Positions 1 to 7,934 of a stretch of DNA of 64,000 nucleotides are shown one piece after another (position 1 is the stretch's first letter; each line of letters opens with the position of its first letter). A program made the position numbers and the translations under genes. Origin of the DNA: Hyphomicrobiales bacterium (GTDB lineage: Bacteria > Pseudomonadota > Alphaproteobacteria > Rhizobiales > Methyloligellaceae); assembly GCA_021775555.1 (NCBI GenBank), contig JAJFHP010000022.1:56627-120626 (forward strand). The letters are read 5' to 3'. The notes under the pieces were generated by a model. The model was not told the DNA's origin, made no database searches, and was given only the letters and a program-made list of their open reading frames with translations.

Positions 1-1
1 T

Positions 2-481
2 GACGTCAACGCGATCATAGAAATCCCACTCGGTGGCGTGCCGATCAAATATGAACTCGACAAGGACAGCGGCGCCATGGTCGTCGACCGCTTCCTGCAC
101 ACGCCGATGCATTATCCGGCCAATTACGGTTTCCTTCCCCATACCCTGTCTGAAGATGGAGATCCGACGGACATTCTGGTGGTTGGCCAGGTTCCCGTTA
201 TGCCCGGTGCGATTATCCGCTCCCGCCCCATTGGTGTTCTGGTCATGCAGGATGAGAAGGGGCTGGATGAAAAAATTCTCGCCGTGCCCCACGACGATCT
301 TTCACCTTTTTACCGTGAGATTTCTTCCTACCGCGACCTGCCGGAAATCCTCATCGATCAGATCGGCCATTTTTTCGAACACTACAAGGACCTGGAAAAG
401 GACAAGTGGGTCAAGATCGTCCGCTGGGGTGAGGCGGAAGAAGCGCACAAGTTCATCCGCGATGCCATGGAGCGCGCCTAG
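2..481 (+). CDS. ppa: Inorganic pyrophosphatase, 5' end outside window
   Basis: Soluble family I pyrophosphatase, which hydrolyses PPi to two phosphates in the cytoplasm and pulls biosynthetic reactions forward. The frame is open from base 2 (DVNAIIEIPLGG), so the ORF-track start at 38 is only an internal GTG and the true N-terminus (about 15-20 residues) lies left of the window. Family hallmarks are visible: the substrate-site stretch IKYELDKDSG, HYPANYGFLPHTLSEDGDPTD with the metal-binding acidic residues, and the conserved DEKILAVP. About 160 residues are present, close to the usual length of about 175. The gene appears to end its own unit, since a small ORF and a terminator-like hairpin follow. 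Confidence 0.96.
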   Translation, partial: DVNAIIEIPLGGVPIKYELDKDSGAMVVDRFLHTPMHYPANYGFLPHTLSEDGDPTDILVVGQVPVMPGAIIRSRPIGVLVMQDEKGLDEKILAVPHDDLSPFYREISSYRDLPEILIDQIGHFFEHYKDLEKDKWVKIVRWGEAEEAHKFIRDAMERA

Positions 482-636
482 GTTAAGCGCAGCAGCTTCA
501 TTATTATACTTGTGGCTATTAGACAAAAGTAGTATAATTCATTCAGGCCAAAACTCAGATTTTGGTTTGCGGAACAACATAGTCGCGGGCCTTTCCGCGT
601 CGAAGCAGGCCCCCGCGCATCGGATTGGAGGACCAG

Positions 637-738
637 ATGGATACTCAATCCCCTGATGCCCGCGCCCTTATCTGGACAGGGTTATCATTGGTGGTGATCG
701 TCATCGCCGCTGCCATCGCACTCGCACTCTTCACCTGA
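637..738 (+). CDS. Small single-pass membrane protein (33 aa)
   Basis: An ORF below the track cutoff encoding a 33-residue protein: a short polar N-terminus (MDTQSPDARALIW) followed by one hydrophobic helix rich in V, I and A that runs to the C-terminus. A GGAG motif lies a few bases before the ATG and a terminator-like hairpin follows about 70 bases after the stop, so it is placed like a real small gene. I do not recognise the family; many alphaproteobacteria have such single-helix proteins. It could be a chance ORF. Confidence 0.45.
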   Translation: MDTQSPDARALIWTGLSLVVIVIAAAIALALFT

Positions 739-809
739 AAAAGCGCGATGAGCCAAGCTCCGGGGCGTTAAGAAACCGGAGTCCCCTGAATGACACAACC
801 AACTTTCCT

Positions 810-839
810 GCGGGGCCATATCGGGTCCCGCTGTTTTTT
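810..839 (+). terminator. Rho-independent terminator
   Basis: GCGGGGCC and GGTCCCGC pair around a short loop (one G-T wobble) and are followed by TGTTTTTT. A second hairpin (CTCCGG/CCGGAG, about 759-783) lies just upstream. It probably ends the transcript of the small membrane gene and perhaps ppa. Confidence 0.65.
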
Positions 840-939
840 GTGCCGCCGGCACTTTTTCCGCCCAACCGCGCGCCGCGCTATTTGAGGGCAGTTTTTGGGG
901 TGGTTCTTAAAAGCGGGGGTATGGCAAATGTCAGGCCGT

Positions 940-1257
940 TCAGCCAAACAGTCTTTTGTCCAGCATGGTGTCAGTGATTGTTATGGATTGCGGGCGGCAG
1001 CGGATGCCGCGGTAGCGCTGGCGCAAATACTCAACCTGGCCCTTGAGCGTGAGGTGATATTCACCTCTGAAATCCTGCAGCAGGCCAAGCTGTATGAAGC
1101 GTTGTGCCCGGGCGGTCGTAAGCCGTCTCCGGTTGCAGCTTCCTTTCAGTTTCACAAGCTTGTTCAGTGCGGAACGCTCCGCACGGGTCAGCGGAATCGG
1201 TTTCATGCCGCACTGTCGCGCCTGGCCAGTTAAAATCTGATTAACCATGTTTTTCAT
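940..1257 (-). CDS. Hypothetical protein, winged-helix-like
   Basis: Encodes about 105 residues, basic, with a middle part (LTRAERSALNKLVKL...QRFIQLGLLQDF...LTLKGQVEYLRQRY) that reads like a compact helix-turn-helix/winged-helix with the usual final 'L-T-x-K-G' beta hairpin and helix. I do not recognise a named family. The ORF track starts at a TTG (1269); ATG at 1257 or 1248 is more likely. An overlapping plus-strand ORF (895-1233) has no family-like features and is treated as a shadow. The gene is isolated between the terminator and the dehydrogenase gene, which diverges from it. Confidence 0.5.
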   Translation of the reverse strand: MKNMVNQILTGQARQCGMKPIPLTRAERSALNKLVKLKGSCNRRRLTTARAQRFIQLGLLQDFRGEYHLTLKGQVEYLRQRYRGIRCRPQSITITDTMLDKRLFG

Positions 1258-1336
1258 GTCTTCAGGCAATTGACTTCATGCGCCCCATTCGCCACACCCC
1301 TTGGCAACACACAGTCATGAGGGGGGCGCGCGTTCC

Positions 1337-2416
1337 ATGTCAGCCAGCACCAATGCAAATCGTATTGCCGTGATACCCGGAGACGGGATCGGCAAGGAAG
1401 TCGTGCCGGAAGGAATACGCGTGCTCGAAGCGGCAGCGAAGAAATACAAGCTCGACTTGCGCTTTGATGATTTCGATTTTGCCAATTGCGACTATTACGC
1501 AAAGCACGGCCAGATGATGCCTGACGACTGGAAGGCGCAGATCGAAGGTCACGACGCCATATTTTTCGGTGCGGTGGGCTGGCCCGAGACGGTGCCCGAT
1601 CATGTCTCCCTTTGGGGGTCTCTCATTCTGTTCCGCCGTTATTTTGACCAGTATGTGAATCTGCGCCCCGTGCGTCTCATGCCCGGTGTACCCGCGCCGC
1701 TGGCAGGGCGCACGCCTGGCGAGATTGATTTCTGGGTGGTGCGTGAGAACACCGAAGGCGAATATTCTTCCATCGGCGGACGCATGTTCGAGGGCACCGA
1801 GCGGGAGTTCTGCGTGCAGGAAACCGTGATGACGCGCCATGGGGTTGATCGTGTTCTGCGCTACGCATTCGATCTGGCTCAAAAGCGTGAGAAGAAACAC
1901 CTGACGTCGGCCACCAAGTCCAACGGCATCGCCATCACTATGCCCTACTGGGACGAGCGGGTGGAGGAAATGGCGAAAGAATATCCCGATGTGCTCCAGG
2001 ACAAGTATCACATCGATATTCTGGCAGCCCATTTTGTGCTGAACCCGGACCGTTTCGACGTTGTGGTGGCATCAAACCTGTTTGGCGACATTCTCTCCGA
2101 CCTCGGGCCCGCCTGCACGGGCACCATCGGTATCGCGCCTGCCGGTAATATTAACCCCGAGCGCAAACACCCCTCACTGTTCGAACCGGTGCATGGCTCG
2201 GCTCCGGACATTGCGGGGCAGGGCATCGCCAATCCGGTGGGACAGATCTGGACCGCGGCCATGATGCTCGAGCATCTGGGGCATGAGGAAGCCGCATCGG
2301 CTATCGTCAGGGCCATCGAGGTGGTTCTGGCTGAAGAAAAACTACGCACCCGCGATCTTGGTGGTCCCGCGGATATGCTGACTTGCTCCAAGGCCATTGC
2401 GGATGCTGTCGAGTGA
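1337..2416 (+). CDS. Tartrate dehydrogenase / D-malate dehydrogenase family enzyme
   Basis: NAD(P)-dependent beta-hydroxyacid oxidative decarboxylase of the isocitrate/isopropylmalate dehydrogenase superfamily. Visible hallmarks: N-terminal IAVIPGDGIGKEV, the substrate arginines around NLRPVRLMPG, ENTEGEYSS, the Lys-containing TSATKSNGI, and the metal-site SNLFGDILSDLGP, then the nucleotide-binding EPVHGSAPDIAGQG. The long FGAVGWPETVPDHVSLWG stretch is typical of the tartrate/D-malate (TtuC/DmlA) branch rather than LeuB. The track start (TTG, 1301) adds 12 residues; the ATG at 1337 follows a G-rich ribosome-binding site and fits family N-termini. Length 359 aa is normal. Substrate preference (tartrate, D-malate) cannot be read from sequence. 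Confidence 0.88.
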   Translation: MSASTNANRIAVIPGDGIGKEVVPEGIRVLEAAAKKYKLDLRFDDFDFANCDYYAKHGQMMPDDWKAQIEGHDAIFFGAVGWPETVPDHVSLWGSLILFRRYFDQYVNLRPVRLMPGVPAPLAGRTPGEIDFWVVRENTEGEYSSIGGRMFEGTEREFCVQETVMTRHGVDRVLRYAFDLAQKREKKHLTSATKSNGIAITMPYWDERVEEMAKEYPDVLQDKYHIDILAAHFVLNPDRFDVVVASNLFGDILSDLGPACTGTIGIAPAGNINPERKHPSLFEPVHGSAPDIAGQGIANPVGQIWTAAMMLEHLGHEEAASAIVRAIEVVLAEEKLRTRDLGGPADMLTCSKAIADAVE

Positions 2417-2432
2417 CAGCACGGAGACAGAT

Positions 2433-2468
2433 GCCGCGCCATTCGATTGGCGCGCGGACATCTTTTAA
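2433..2468 (+). terminator. Probable terminator after the dehydrogenase gene
   Basis: CGCGCCA and TGGCGCG form a strong GC stem around ATTCGAT, followed by ACATCTTTTAAAT. The T-run is short, so termination strength is uncertain. Confidence 0.5.
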
Positions 2469-2525
2469 ATAAATGGTAAAGGGATTGATCTGTAGCCCTG
2501 GCTGATCGGTGCGAGGCGTGCTGGT

Positions 2526-2786
2526 TCAGCGAGCTACTTTGTTGAGGTCATCTGACTCAACAGAATAATGGGCGGAATTTTCTGCTTCTTCTCTTGTTTG
2601 CTCAAGCGCCATATCGATAAAATATGTAAGCGTCCGCAATTCAAGACGGATTGCTTCGGCTTTTGCTTCCTTTAACAAATTTACGATTTTGAACATGGTG
2701 TTCGGTGAGTTCATTTTGCCCCACTCCAAAAAAATATGCCCAACCATAGAAATGGCCTCGCCCGGAGCCCTGATGGAAAAATCCAT
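2526..2786 (-). CDS. Hypothetical protein, 86 aa
   Basis: Small mostly helical protein (MDFSIRAPGEAISMVGHIFLEW...), with a run of K, E and A that could form one amphipathic helix, followed by LRTLTYFIDMALEQTREEAE. I do not recognise it. No clear Shine-Dalgarno precedes the ATG at 2786. It is divergent from the AraC-type regulator downstream in the plus direction, with about 225 bases of AT-rich control region between them. It could be a target of that regulator, which is inference from position only. Confidence 0.5.
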   Translation of the reverse strand: MDFSIRAPGEAISMVGHIFLEWGKMNSPNTMFKIVNLLKEAKAEAIRLELRTLTYFIDMALEQTREEAENSAHYSVESDDLNKVAR

Positions 2787-2838
2787 ATTCTAACTAAGAG
2801 TGTGGGCATGCATTCGGTGCAATTGCTTGCCTATCCCT

Positions 2839-2870
2839 GACAAAATATTGACTCACCACGACATTTTGTC
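2839..2870. promoter_or_regulatory. Inverted repeat in divergent promoter region
   Basis: GACAAAAT and ATTTTGTC form a perfect 8-base inverted repeat 16 bases apart, in the AT-rich region between the 86-aa gene and the AraC-type regulator. It could be an operator. The arms are short and this is only a candidate. Confidence 0.3.
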
Positions 2871-3011
2871 GGCGCGTGTCTCGAGTGAGAAGTTGTTGAA
2901 AAACTTATAAATTTGAATAATTGCGACAGAAACTTGATTGAACATGACATTTGTTTTGTTATGCTTTGAATTAACTCGGCAGTTTTGCATTTCCAACGCT
3001 GCGAGAAGGAG

Positions 3012-4028
3012 ATGGGCAGTAAGTTTCCTGACGATTGGATCCTGTCGCGCAATCTACGTGCGGTGGAAGGCTATGCGGTAGCGCATGGTCTTGATTGGAA
3101 TGAGATTGCAGGCAAATTTGGTATTGATCCGGATCTCGGGCATCAACGTGGTGCACGTGTCCCTATCAGGACTTTGTTCGCTATCACTGAACATACGGCC
3201 GCCATTTCAGGTGACGACGCTCAGGGCTTTACAACTGGTTCAGCAGTTCCCGTTGGTTTCAGCTCCACGTTTGATTATATCGCTATTTCCGCTCCATCCT
3301 TGCGCGTTGGCGTACAGAATTGGGTCCGGTTTATACCAATAATTACAAATGCCTTTGTCCTGCAGTACGAAGAGCGTGACGGGATCGGGTATCTTGAGTG
3401 GCAATTTTCCGACCGGCACGGACCCCGCTCGCAGTTTATGTTCGGAACAATGTCGTGGGCGGTGACACGTATTTTATATATCACTGCCGATCCTGATGCT
3501 CAGGTGAGTTTGGAATTCAGCTGCGCTGAGCCGAAATGCACGACGGAGTTCCAGAAAAAGATGGGCCATCGCATCAGATACAATCAGGCCCATGACCGGG
3601 TTCTGATCCCAGGCTGTTATCTGTCCTTGGCCCACAGTTCAGCAGAACCCAATCTCTACTCCATGGTTGAAGAAGCAGCACTCGGGGAGATGCAGGACAA
3701 CGAACAGAGTGACGATATGATGTTCGCTATTTCCGAACAGATTGGTGAGGCACTTAAAAACGGTAACAATACCCTGGAGAATATAGCCGGTGCTCTCGGC
3801 ATGGCCCCCAGGTCCTTGCAACGCAAACTTGCGGCTTCTGGCATCTGCTTCAGGGACCTGACAGATGAGATACGCAAGTCCATGGCAGCACACTATCTCA
3901 CCGATACGAATTTACCGATGACTGAAATAGCTTTCTTGCTGGGATTTTCAGATCTCAGCGCCTTCTCGCGTTCCGGGAAAAACTGGTTCGGTGTTGCCCC
4001 GCGTGAATATCGCCGCAAGATGAACTGA
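3012..4028 (+). CDS. AraC-family transcriptional regulator
   Basis: DNA-binding regulator with an N-terminal arabinose-binding-like domain of the PF12625 type (about residues 20-200) and a C-terminal AraC double helix-turn-helix (about 235-338). The second HTH is clear: LPMTEIAFLLGFSDLSAFSRSGKNWFGVAPREYRR, close to the family signature. Length 338 aa is normal for this group (OruR/ArgR-like regulators). The start is uncertain: GAAGGAG abuts the ATG at 3012 directly, and the track uses a TTG at 2985 with no visible ribosome-binding site. Neighbours give no obvious regulon; the divergent 86-aa gene is the nearest candidate target. Confidence 0.88.
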   Translation: MGSKFPDDWILSRNLRAVEGYAVAHGLDWNEIAGKFGIDPDLGHQRGARVPIRTLFAITEHTAAISGDDAQGFTTGSAVPVGFSSTFDYIAISAPSLRVGVQNWVRFIPIITNAFVLQYEERDGIGYLEWQFSDRHGPRSQFMFGTMSWAVTRILYITADPDAQVSLEFSCAEPKCTTEFQKKMGHRIRYNQAHDRVLIPGCYLSLAHSSAEPNLYSMVEEAALGEMQDNEQSDDMMFAISEQIGEALKNGNNTLENIAGALGMAPRSLQRKLAASGICFRDLTDEIRKSMAAHYLTDTNLPMTEIAFLLGFSDLSAFSRSGKNWFGVAPREYRRKMN

Positions 4029-4084
4029 CACCACTTGATGGAATGCTCATTGGTCTTGGTGGCATCTGTGCTTTTTGTCTTGAT

Positions 4085-4399
4085 CTAGAGCAGCCGGCAG
4101 GGTTTACCGCGTGCAATGCAGGTGGTGCGCTTGCCCCTGGTTTTGCAAATGAAGCGGTTATTGTCCGCCGCCCACCAGCTGTACCAGAGCAACCCGTATT
4201 TGTTGATTACCTTGAGTTCCCAGGCGAACTCGGCATCGATCTTGGCAATCCGCTGATGAATGACCGAGGAACCGGTCGCCACCATTTCCCGCTTGGCGCA
4301 TTTCATGCCACTGCTGGCAAGGCTCTCGCCCATTGGCAATGTCAGAGTGAACGCAAGTCCCAAAACACTCAGTGCAATGCCGGGAATGATCGCTTTCAT
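4085..4399 (-). CDS. Small secreted protein, Cys-containing
   Basis: 104-residue protein with a clear signal peptide (MKAIIPGIALSVLGLAFTLTLPMGESLASS) and a mature part of about 75 residues containing three Cys and a basic C-terminus (FICKTRGKRTTCIARGKPC). The ATG at 4399 has an excellent GGAGGGC ribosome-binding site; the 252-aa track ORF continues upstream only by chance. Function is unknown; the signal peptide suggests a periplasmic protein, and two of the Cys may form a disulfide. Confidence 0.65.
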   Translation of the reverse strand: MKAIIPGIALSVLGLAFTLTLPMGESLASSGMKCAKREMVATGSSVIHQRIAKIDAEFAWELKVINKYGLLWYSWWAADNNRFICKTRGKRTTCIARGKPCRLL

Positions 4400-4663
4400 G
4401 ACCTGCCCTCCTGTGTTCTTCGCTGGTGCTGTCCCGATGGGAGCCAAAGCAAAAACGCGCCAGGCGCACACGGGGCCAGACAATGCAATCAGTGTGACAG
4501 GGCAGGAGGCGAGAAGAAGAAGCTCTTGTGACTTATCCCCACTATTCACTCTTTCCACAAGGGGCTGTGATGATGCGAAGGTTGTGCTAAATGTGACTGT
4601 AGAGTTGAGGCGGCAGTCGCGCGTATCCGTCAAATTTGCACCATACAGGATAAGGAGTTCGAC
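4400..4663. other. Intergenic region, no gene seen
   Basis: The track lists long overlapping ORFs here (4043-4531 and 4260-4667 plus strand, and the upstream part of the minus-strand ORF), but they lack family resemblance and ribosome-binding sites. It probably holds the promoter of the secreted protein and of the following small membrane gene. Confidence 0.4.
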
Positions 4664-4744
4664 ATGACAACCATGGGCGTATTGATATGGTTTGTAGCGC
4701 TGATGATCGGGTTTTTCATCGGCTTGAAATGTGGCACGGACTAA
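4664..4744 (+). CDS. Tiny membrane protein (26 aa)
   Basis: A 26-codon ORF, too short for the track, with a strong AAGGAG site five bases before its ATG. Product MTTMGVLIWFVALMIGFF... is one transmembrane helix ending in a short polar tail with one Cys. It lies 70 bases upstream of another gene with an N-terminal membrane helix. Function unknown; the good ribosome-binding site is the main support. Confidence 0.5.
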   Translation: MTTMGVLIWFVALMIGFFIGLKCGTD

Positions 4745-4814
4745 GCATCGTTCGGGCTGACAATTGCGACCCGCGAACGGGTAAAATGTTCTAGATTTCA
4801 AGGGGTTTGAGAAA

Positions 4815-5210
4815 ATGTCATCTATACTGATTTTAGGCGCCATCGTGATGCTGCTGCTCGGCGTCGTGTTTGGCTATATCGCAAGTGGCGCTGGGGTGAA
4901 AATTACCAGTGATGCACCCAAGCCGAAACGGAAGACGGCCGCCAAAAAGGCACCGACAAAACGCAAAACCGCAGCGAAGAAAAAAGACGATCTGAAGAAA
5001 ATCTCCGGCGTTGGACCGGGCATCGAGAAAAAGCTGCACAAAATGGGTGTCACCACCTACCGGCAGATCGCCAACTGGAAGGCCGCCGATATCAACAAGG
5101 CGGACGTAGCACTCAACTTCAAGGGCCGCATCAAGCGCGAGAACTGGGTCAAGCAGGCCAAGACACTTGCCAGCGGAGGTCAGACAGAATTCTCCAAACG
5201 CCAGAAGTAG
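4815..5210 (+). CDS. Membrane-anchored helix-hairpin-helix protein
   Basis: 131 aa: an N-terminal transmembrane helix (SSILILGAIVMLLLGVVFGYIA), a Lys/Ala/Arg/Thr-rich basic linker (residues about 35-58), then a helix-hairpin-helix-type domain (DDLKKISGVGPGIEKKLHKMGVTTYRQIANW) like the 5'-3' exonuclease/'flap endonuclease-like' HhH often found fused to membrane or L21-like proteins in alphaproteobacteria. The linker resembles histone H1-like tails and could bind nucleic acid near the membrane, which is inference. AAGGGG lies upstream of the ATG at about the right distance. Confidence 0.75.
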   Translation: MSSILILGAIVMLLLGVVFGYIASGAGVKITSDAPKPKRKTAAKKAPTKRKTAAKKKDDLKKISGVGPGIEKKLHKMGVTTYRQIANWKAADINKADVALNFKGRIKRENWVKQAKTLASGGQTEFSKRQK

Positions 5211-5527
5211 GGGTGCGTTGCTGGTTTGGCAGCGAGATATGGTGTGCCGGGGTGCTGTGTTGCGTTTCAGCATCACTTCCCGGCAACCATAACCTTGCTG
5301 TGTAGTTGTTTTTGCTTGCACTTCTGGCGTGAGCACCCCATATGTCATCCATCGGCGCGTCGAGAAATTGGATAGACGCGCCCTCTCAAGCTATCAGGTT
5401 AGACGACTGCCGATCATGGACTGCCGACCTTTCCCGACATCTGAGAGACCTTTGCAGCACGCTGCGCGAAATGGCGCGGCGTACTCCCAACTATCCAATG
5501 CAAACTGACGGGAAAGGAATATCCCCT
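5211..5527 (+). promoter_or_regulatory. Long leader region upstream of the cold-shock gene
   Basis: About 317 bases without a supported gene precede the cold-shock ORF. Cold-shock genes commonly have long structured 5' untranslated regions that control translation by temperature; this stretch is a candidate for that, but no specific fold was derived. The in-frame track extension to 5342 has no family resemblance. Confidence 0.35.
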
Positions 5528-5743
5528 ATGTCAACCAATGGTGTTGTAAAATTCTTCAATCACTCGCGCGGCTTCGGCTTCATCACACCTGAAGACGGAT
5601 CCAAGGACGTTTTCGTCCATGTGACCGCGCTTGAGCGTGCTGGCGTTCCGAGCATCGACGAAGGCGACAAGGTCACCTTCGACATCGAGGACGATCCGCG
5701 CGGCCGTGGTAAGCAGGCGACAAATATCGCTATCGCTTCCTAA
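5528..5743 (+). CDS. Cold-shock domain protein (CspA family)
   Basis: 71-residue single cold-shock domain, which binds single-stranded RNA/DNA and acts as an RNA chaperone. Both RNA-binding motifs are present: RGFGFITPE (RNP1) and VFVHVTAL (RNP2), and the start [18 protein letters not shown] is typical. The true ATG at 5528 follows AAAGGAAT; the longer track ORF is a readthrough. Unlike many Csp proteins, the stretch [36 protein letters not shown] is the form common in Rhizobiales. A strong terminator follows. Confidence 0.95.
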   Translation: MSTNGVVKFFNHSRGFGFITPEDGSKDVFVHVTALERAGVPSIDEGDKVTFDIEDDPRGRGKQATNIAIAS

Positions 5744-5767
5744 CTCGATTTAAGAGTTTTGTAATTG

Positions 5768-5800
5768 AAACCGCCGGGGTTCGCGCCTCGGCGGTTTTTT
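5768..5800 (+). terminator. Rho-independent terminator of the cold-shock gene
   Basis: AACCGCCG and CGGCGGTT form a perfect 8-bp stem directly followed by a T-run (TTTTTT, partly within the stem). Confidence 0.85.
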
Positions 5801-5900
5801 GATTCTGAGTTGTACTATCGCCTATCGACTATTTGAGCGCAGACATAGTTCGGTCCAGGACAGCTTGACTTGTTGAGGTGGCCAATGCTCACTCGCCGAC

Positions 5901-5960
5901 CATGGGGGATATGGAAACAATAGCCATTGTCATGGGGGATATGGAAACAATAGCCATTGT
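5901..5960 (+). repeat. Perfect 30-bp tandem duplication at a gene start
   Basis: The 30-base unit beginning CATGGGGGATATGGAAACAA occurs twice with no mismatch and no spacer (5901-5930 and 5931-5960). It duplicates start codons and the first codons (MGDMETIAIV) of the transporter gene in frame. Perfect identity suggests a recent slippage event. Confidence 0.97.
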
Positions 5961-6678
5961 GGCAGCCGCCTTTGTTCTTGCTGGTTTCGTCAAGGGCGTT
6001 ATCGGCATGGGGTTGCCCACGGTGTCGCTGGCGCTGCTGGCCATCGCACTGGGCCTCAAGGAGGCCATGGCGCTGATGCTCATCCCTTCATTCGTCACCA
6101 ATGTCTGGCAGGGGCTCGTGGGCGGGAATTTCACTGCTATGGTGAAACGGCTCTGGCCGTTGTTGCTTGCGGCATGTCCCGCTATCTGGCTTGGGGCAGG
6201 TATCTTGGAGCAGGCGGATTCCCTGCAAATGGCCGCTATTCTCGGCATCATGATTTTCATTTATTCCGCGCTGGCGCTGGCGCGCATCACGGTACCGGCG
6301 CCGGGACGCCATGAGCGCTGGTTGTCACCGCTCGTAGGGGCTAGCACCGGCATCGTCACCGGGCTTACCGGCTCGTTTGTTATGCCGGCAGTGCTTTATA
6401 TGCAGGCCCTGAAGCTCGACCGGAACGAGCTCGTACAGGCCATGGGCATTTCATTTTCGGTCTCCACGCTTATTCTGGGCCTGGCGCTTGCCGGACATTC
6501 CCTGTTGCCCACGGAACTGGGGCTGATGTCCCTTGGCGCTCTCGTTCCCGCAACCGTGGGAATGATGCTGGGCGCATGGGTGCGCAGGAGCATGTCGGAG
6601 GAACGATTCAGGCAGGTCTTCTTTTTTGCCCTGCTGCTTCTTGGAGCGTGGCTCGCACTGCGGCCTTTGATACTTTAA
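5902..6678 (+). CDS. TauE/SafE (TSUP) family membrane transporter
   Basis: Inner-membrane permease of the TSUP family (sulfite/sulfoacetate/other organic-anion export or uptake). About eight hydrophobic segments occur, with the family-typical N-terminal GFVKGVIGMGLPTVSLALL and the internal second-half motif GASTGIVTGLTGSFVMPAVLYMQALKL. The start is ambiguous because a 30-bp in-frame tandem duplication supplies four candidate ATGs (5902, 5911, 5932, 5941) plus a GTG at 5878; the shortest form (METIAIVAAAF) fits the family best. No partner gene is adjacent; substrate is unknown. It is convergent with the S24-type repressor gene. Confidence 0.85.
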   Translation: MGDMETIAIVMGDMETIAIVAAAFVLAGFVKGVIGMGLPTVSLALLAIALGLKEAMALMLIPSFVTNVWQGLVGGNFTAMVKRLWPLLLAACPAIWLGAGILEQADSLQMAAILGIMIFIYSALALARITVPAPGRHERWLSPLVGASTGIVTGLTGSFVMPAVLYMQALKLDRNELVQAMGISFSVSTLILGLALAGHSLLPTELGLMSLGALVPATVGMMLGAWVRRSMSEERFRQVFFFALLLLGAWLALRPLIL

Positions 6679-6791
6679 AAAAACCGAGCAAAACGAGACA
6701 AGCGCGAACACACCAGCAGTTCTGGCCGTCCCCACGGCGTCCCGCGCCGAAAGCGCAATGGCGTGAGCGAAAAGACTTCGAGCGAAATCTC

Positions 6792-7433
6792 TTACTGCGA
6801 TGCCCAGATGATGCGGGCCATCCAATCTATACGGTTGAGCGGCAGCACCAGCGGAGAATGTTCCTTGTTGAGCGATTCCAGTTCCACCGTCTTGGCGGTG
6901 CGGCGGATGAGCACCTTGGCCAGCACCTGGCCGTCGAGTGTGCGGACCACCACGCGGTCGCCACGGCGCACTCCAGAATTTGGCGAGACCACAATGATAT
7001 CCCCCTCCCGGTAGAGCGGGAACATACTGTCGCCCGTGATCTCAAGCGCGTACGCGTTTTCGTCCTTCACCTCGGGGAAACGGATTTGTTCCCAGCTACC
7101 GCCAACAGGAAAGCCGCCATCGTCAAAGAAGCCACCGGCACCGGCTTGCGCAAAACCGATGAGCGGGATAGGTCCGGCGGGTTCGTACTGGTCCTTGCCC
7201 GCCTTGCGCACCAGCGCCATGAGCTCATTGAGATCAGCATCCGTGGCATCGAGTATCTTGGACAGGCTTTCGGTGCTGGGCCATCGCTCGCGCCCCTTGG
7301 ATGTGACACGTTTGGAACGGTTGAACGTGGTTGGATCGAGGCCCGCACGCTTCGCCAGTCCCGAAGGCGAAAAGCCATAGCGAGCCGCAAGGGCATCGAT
7401 CGCAGACCAGACCTGATGGTGTGTAAGTCTCAT
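6792..7433 (-). CDS. HTH transcriptional repressor with S24 (LexA-like) peptidase domain
   Basis: 213-residue regulator: an N-terminal helix-turn-helix (YGFSPSGLAKRAGLDPTTFNRSKR) and a C-terminal S24/LexA-like self-cleaving peptidase fold with the Ser in ITGDSMFPLYREGD and the Lys in LDGQVLAKVL. Such C2/CI-like repressors may lose DNA binding after RecA-stimulated autoproteolysis. The ATG at 7433 has a GGAGGAG site; the track start at 7466 is upstream of it. A duplicated 15-base sequence lies 41-75 bases upstream and is a good autoregulatory operator candidate. The gene is not in a visible prophage and this form is a normal chromosomal gene in Rhizobiales. Confidence 0.85.
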   Translation of the reverse strand: MRLTHHQVWSAIDALAARYGFSPSGLAKRAGLDPTTFNRSKRVTSKGRERWPSTESLSKILDATDADLNELMALVRKAGKDQYEPAGPIPLIGFAQAGAGGFFDDGGFPVGGSWEQIRFPEVKDENAYALEITGDSMFPLYREGDIIVVSPNSGVRRGDRVVVRTLDGQVLAKVLIRRTAKTVELESLNKEHSPLVLPLNRIDWMARIIWASQ

Positions 7434-7473
7434 ATCTCCTCCGAGTGATTGATGATGTGACTTCACTCGAATC

Positions 7474-7508
7474 GGAATTTAAACCTTACAATAGGAATTT
7501 AGACCTTA
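7474..7508 (-). promoter_or_regulatory. Tandem operator candidate upstream of the S24 repressor
   Basis: Two direct copies of GGAATTTARACCTTA (7474-7488 and 7494-7508, one mismatch) are 20 bases apart, two helical turns, just upstream of the repressor start. Position and spacing suggest binding of repressor dimers to the same DNA face. Confidence 0.5.
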
Positions 7509-7583
7509 AATGTCACGCATTCAAAGTTGCCCAATCTGTTCAGCTGTTGCATGACCTAGGCTGCGCCACAGGACACAGGCCCA

Positions 7584-7934
7584 ATGGACGAGATCATCTA
7601 CAAAATTTCCCCGCGCGATGTCTGGCAAAAAGCGGTCGAGGCGGGCGTATTTCTGGGAGCGCCTGTCGATGAACAGGACGGCTTTATCCATTTCTCCACC
7701 GCGGCACAGGTGGTTGAGACGGCCGCCAGGCATTTCGCCGGACAGGACGACCTGATGCTAGTGGCGGTGGATACCGCGCGTCTTGGTGATGCGTTGAAAT
7801 GGGAACCTTCGCGCGGTGGCGAACTGTTCCCGCATCTCTACAGTTCCTTGCCCTTGGAGGCGGTCCGATTGGCTGAAGACCTGCCGCTTGGGCCGGATGG
7901 AGCACACCTCTTTCCGGAAAGTGTCATGCCATGA
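7584..7934 (+). CDS. DUF952 family protein
   Basis: 116-residue protein of the DUF952 family, whose members have an ADP-ribosyltransferase-like small fold but no established function. Family features: N-terminal IYKISPRDVWQKA, the conserved GAPVDEQDGFIHFSTAAQVVETAARHFAG and the Leu/Tyr-rich FPHLYSSLPLEAV. The stop overlaps the pyrD start (ATGA), so the two genes are co-translated; the DUF952-pyrD pairing is common in alphaproteobacteria. Confidence 0.9.
   Translation: MDEIIYKISPRDVWQKAVEAGVFLGAPVDEQDGFIHFSTAAQVVETAARHFAGQDDLMLVAVDTARLGDALKWEPSRGGELFPHLYSSLPLEAVRLAEDLPLGPDGAHLFPESVMP

Noticed and set aside
33-656. 207-aa plus-strand ORF overlapping ppa
   Set aside because: Out of frame with the clearly conserved pyrophosphatase; basic low-complexity translation typical of a shadow frame.
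4081-4096. TTGATCTAGAGCA as a possible FNR box
   Set aside because: Only one half-site matches; the ATCAA half is absent, and it lies inside the end of a gene.
4043-4667. Overlapping plus-strand ORFs at 4043-4531 and 4260-4667
   Set aside because: They lie antisense to a small signal-peptide gene with a strong ribosome-binding site and show no family resemblance.
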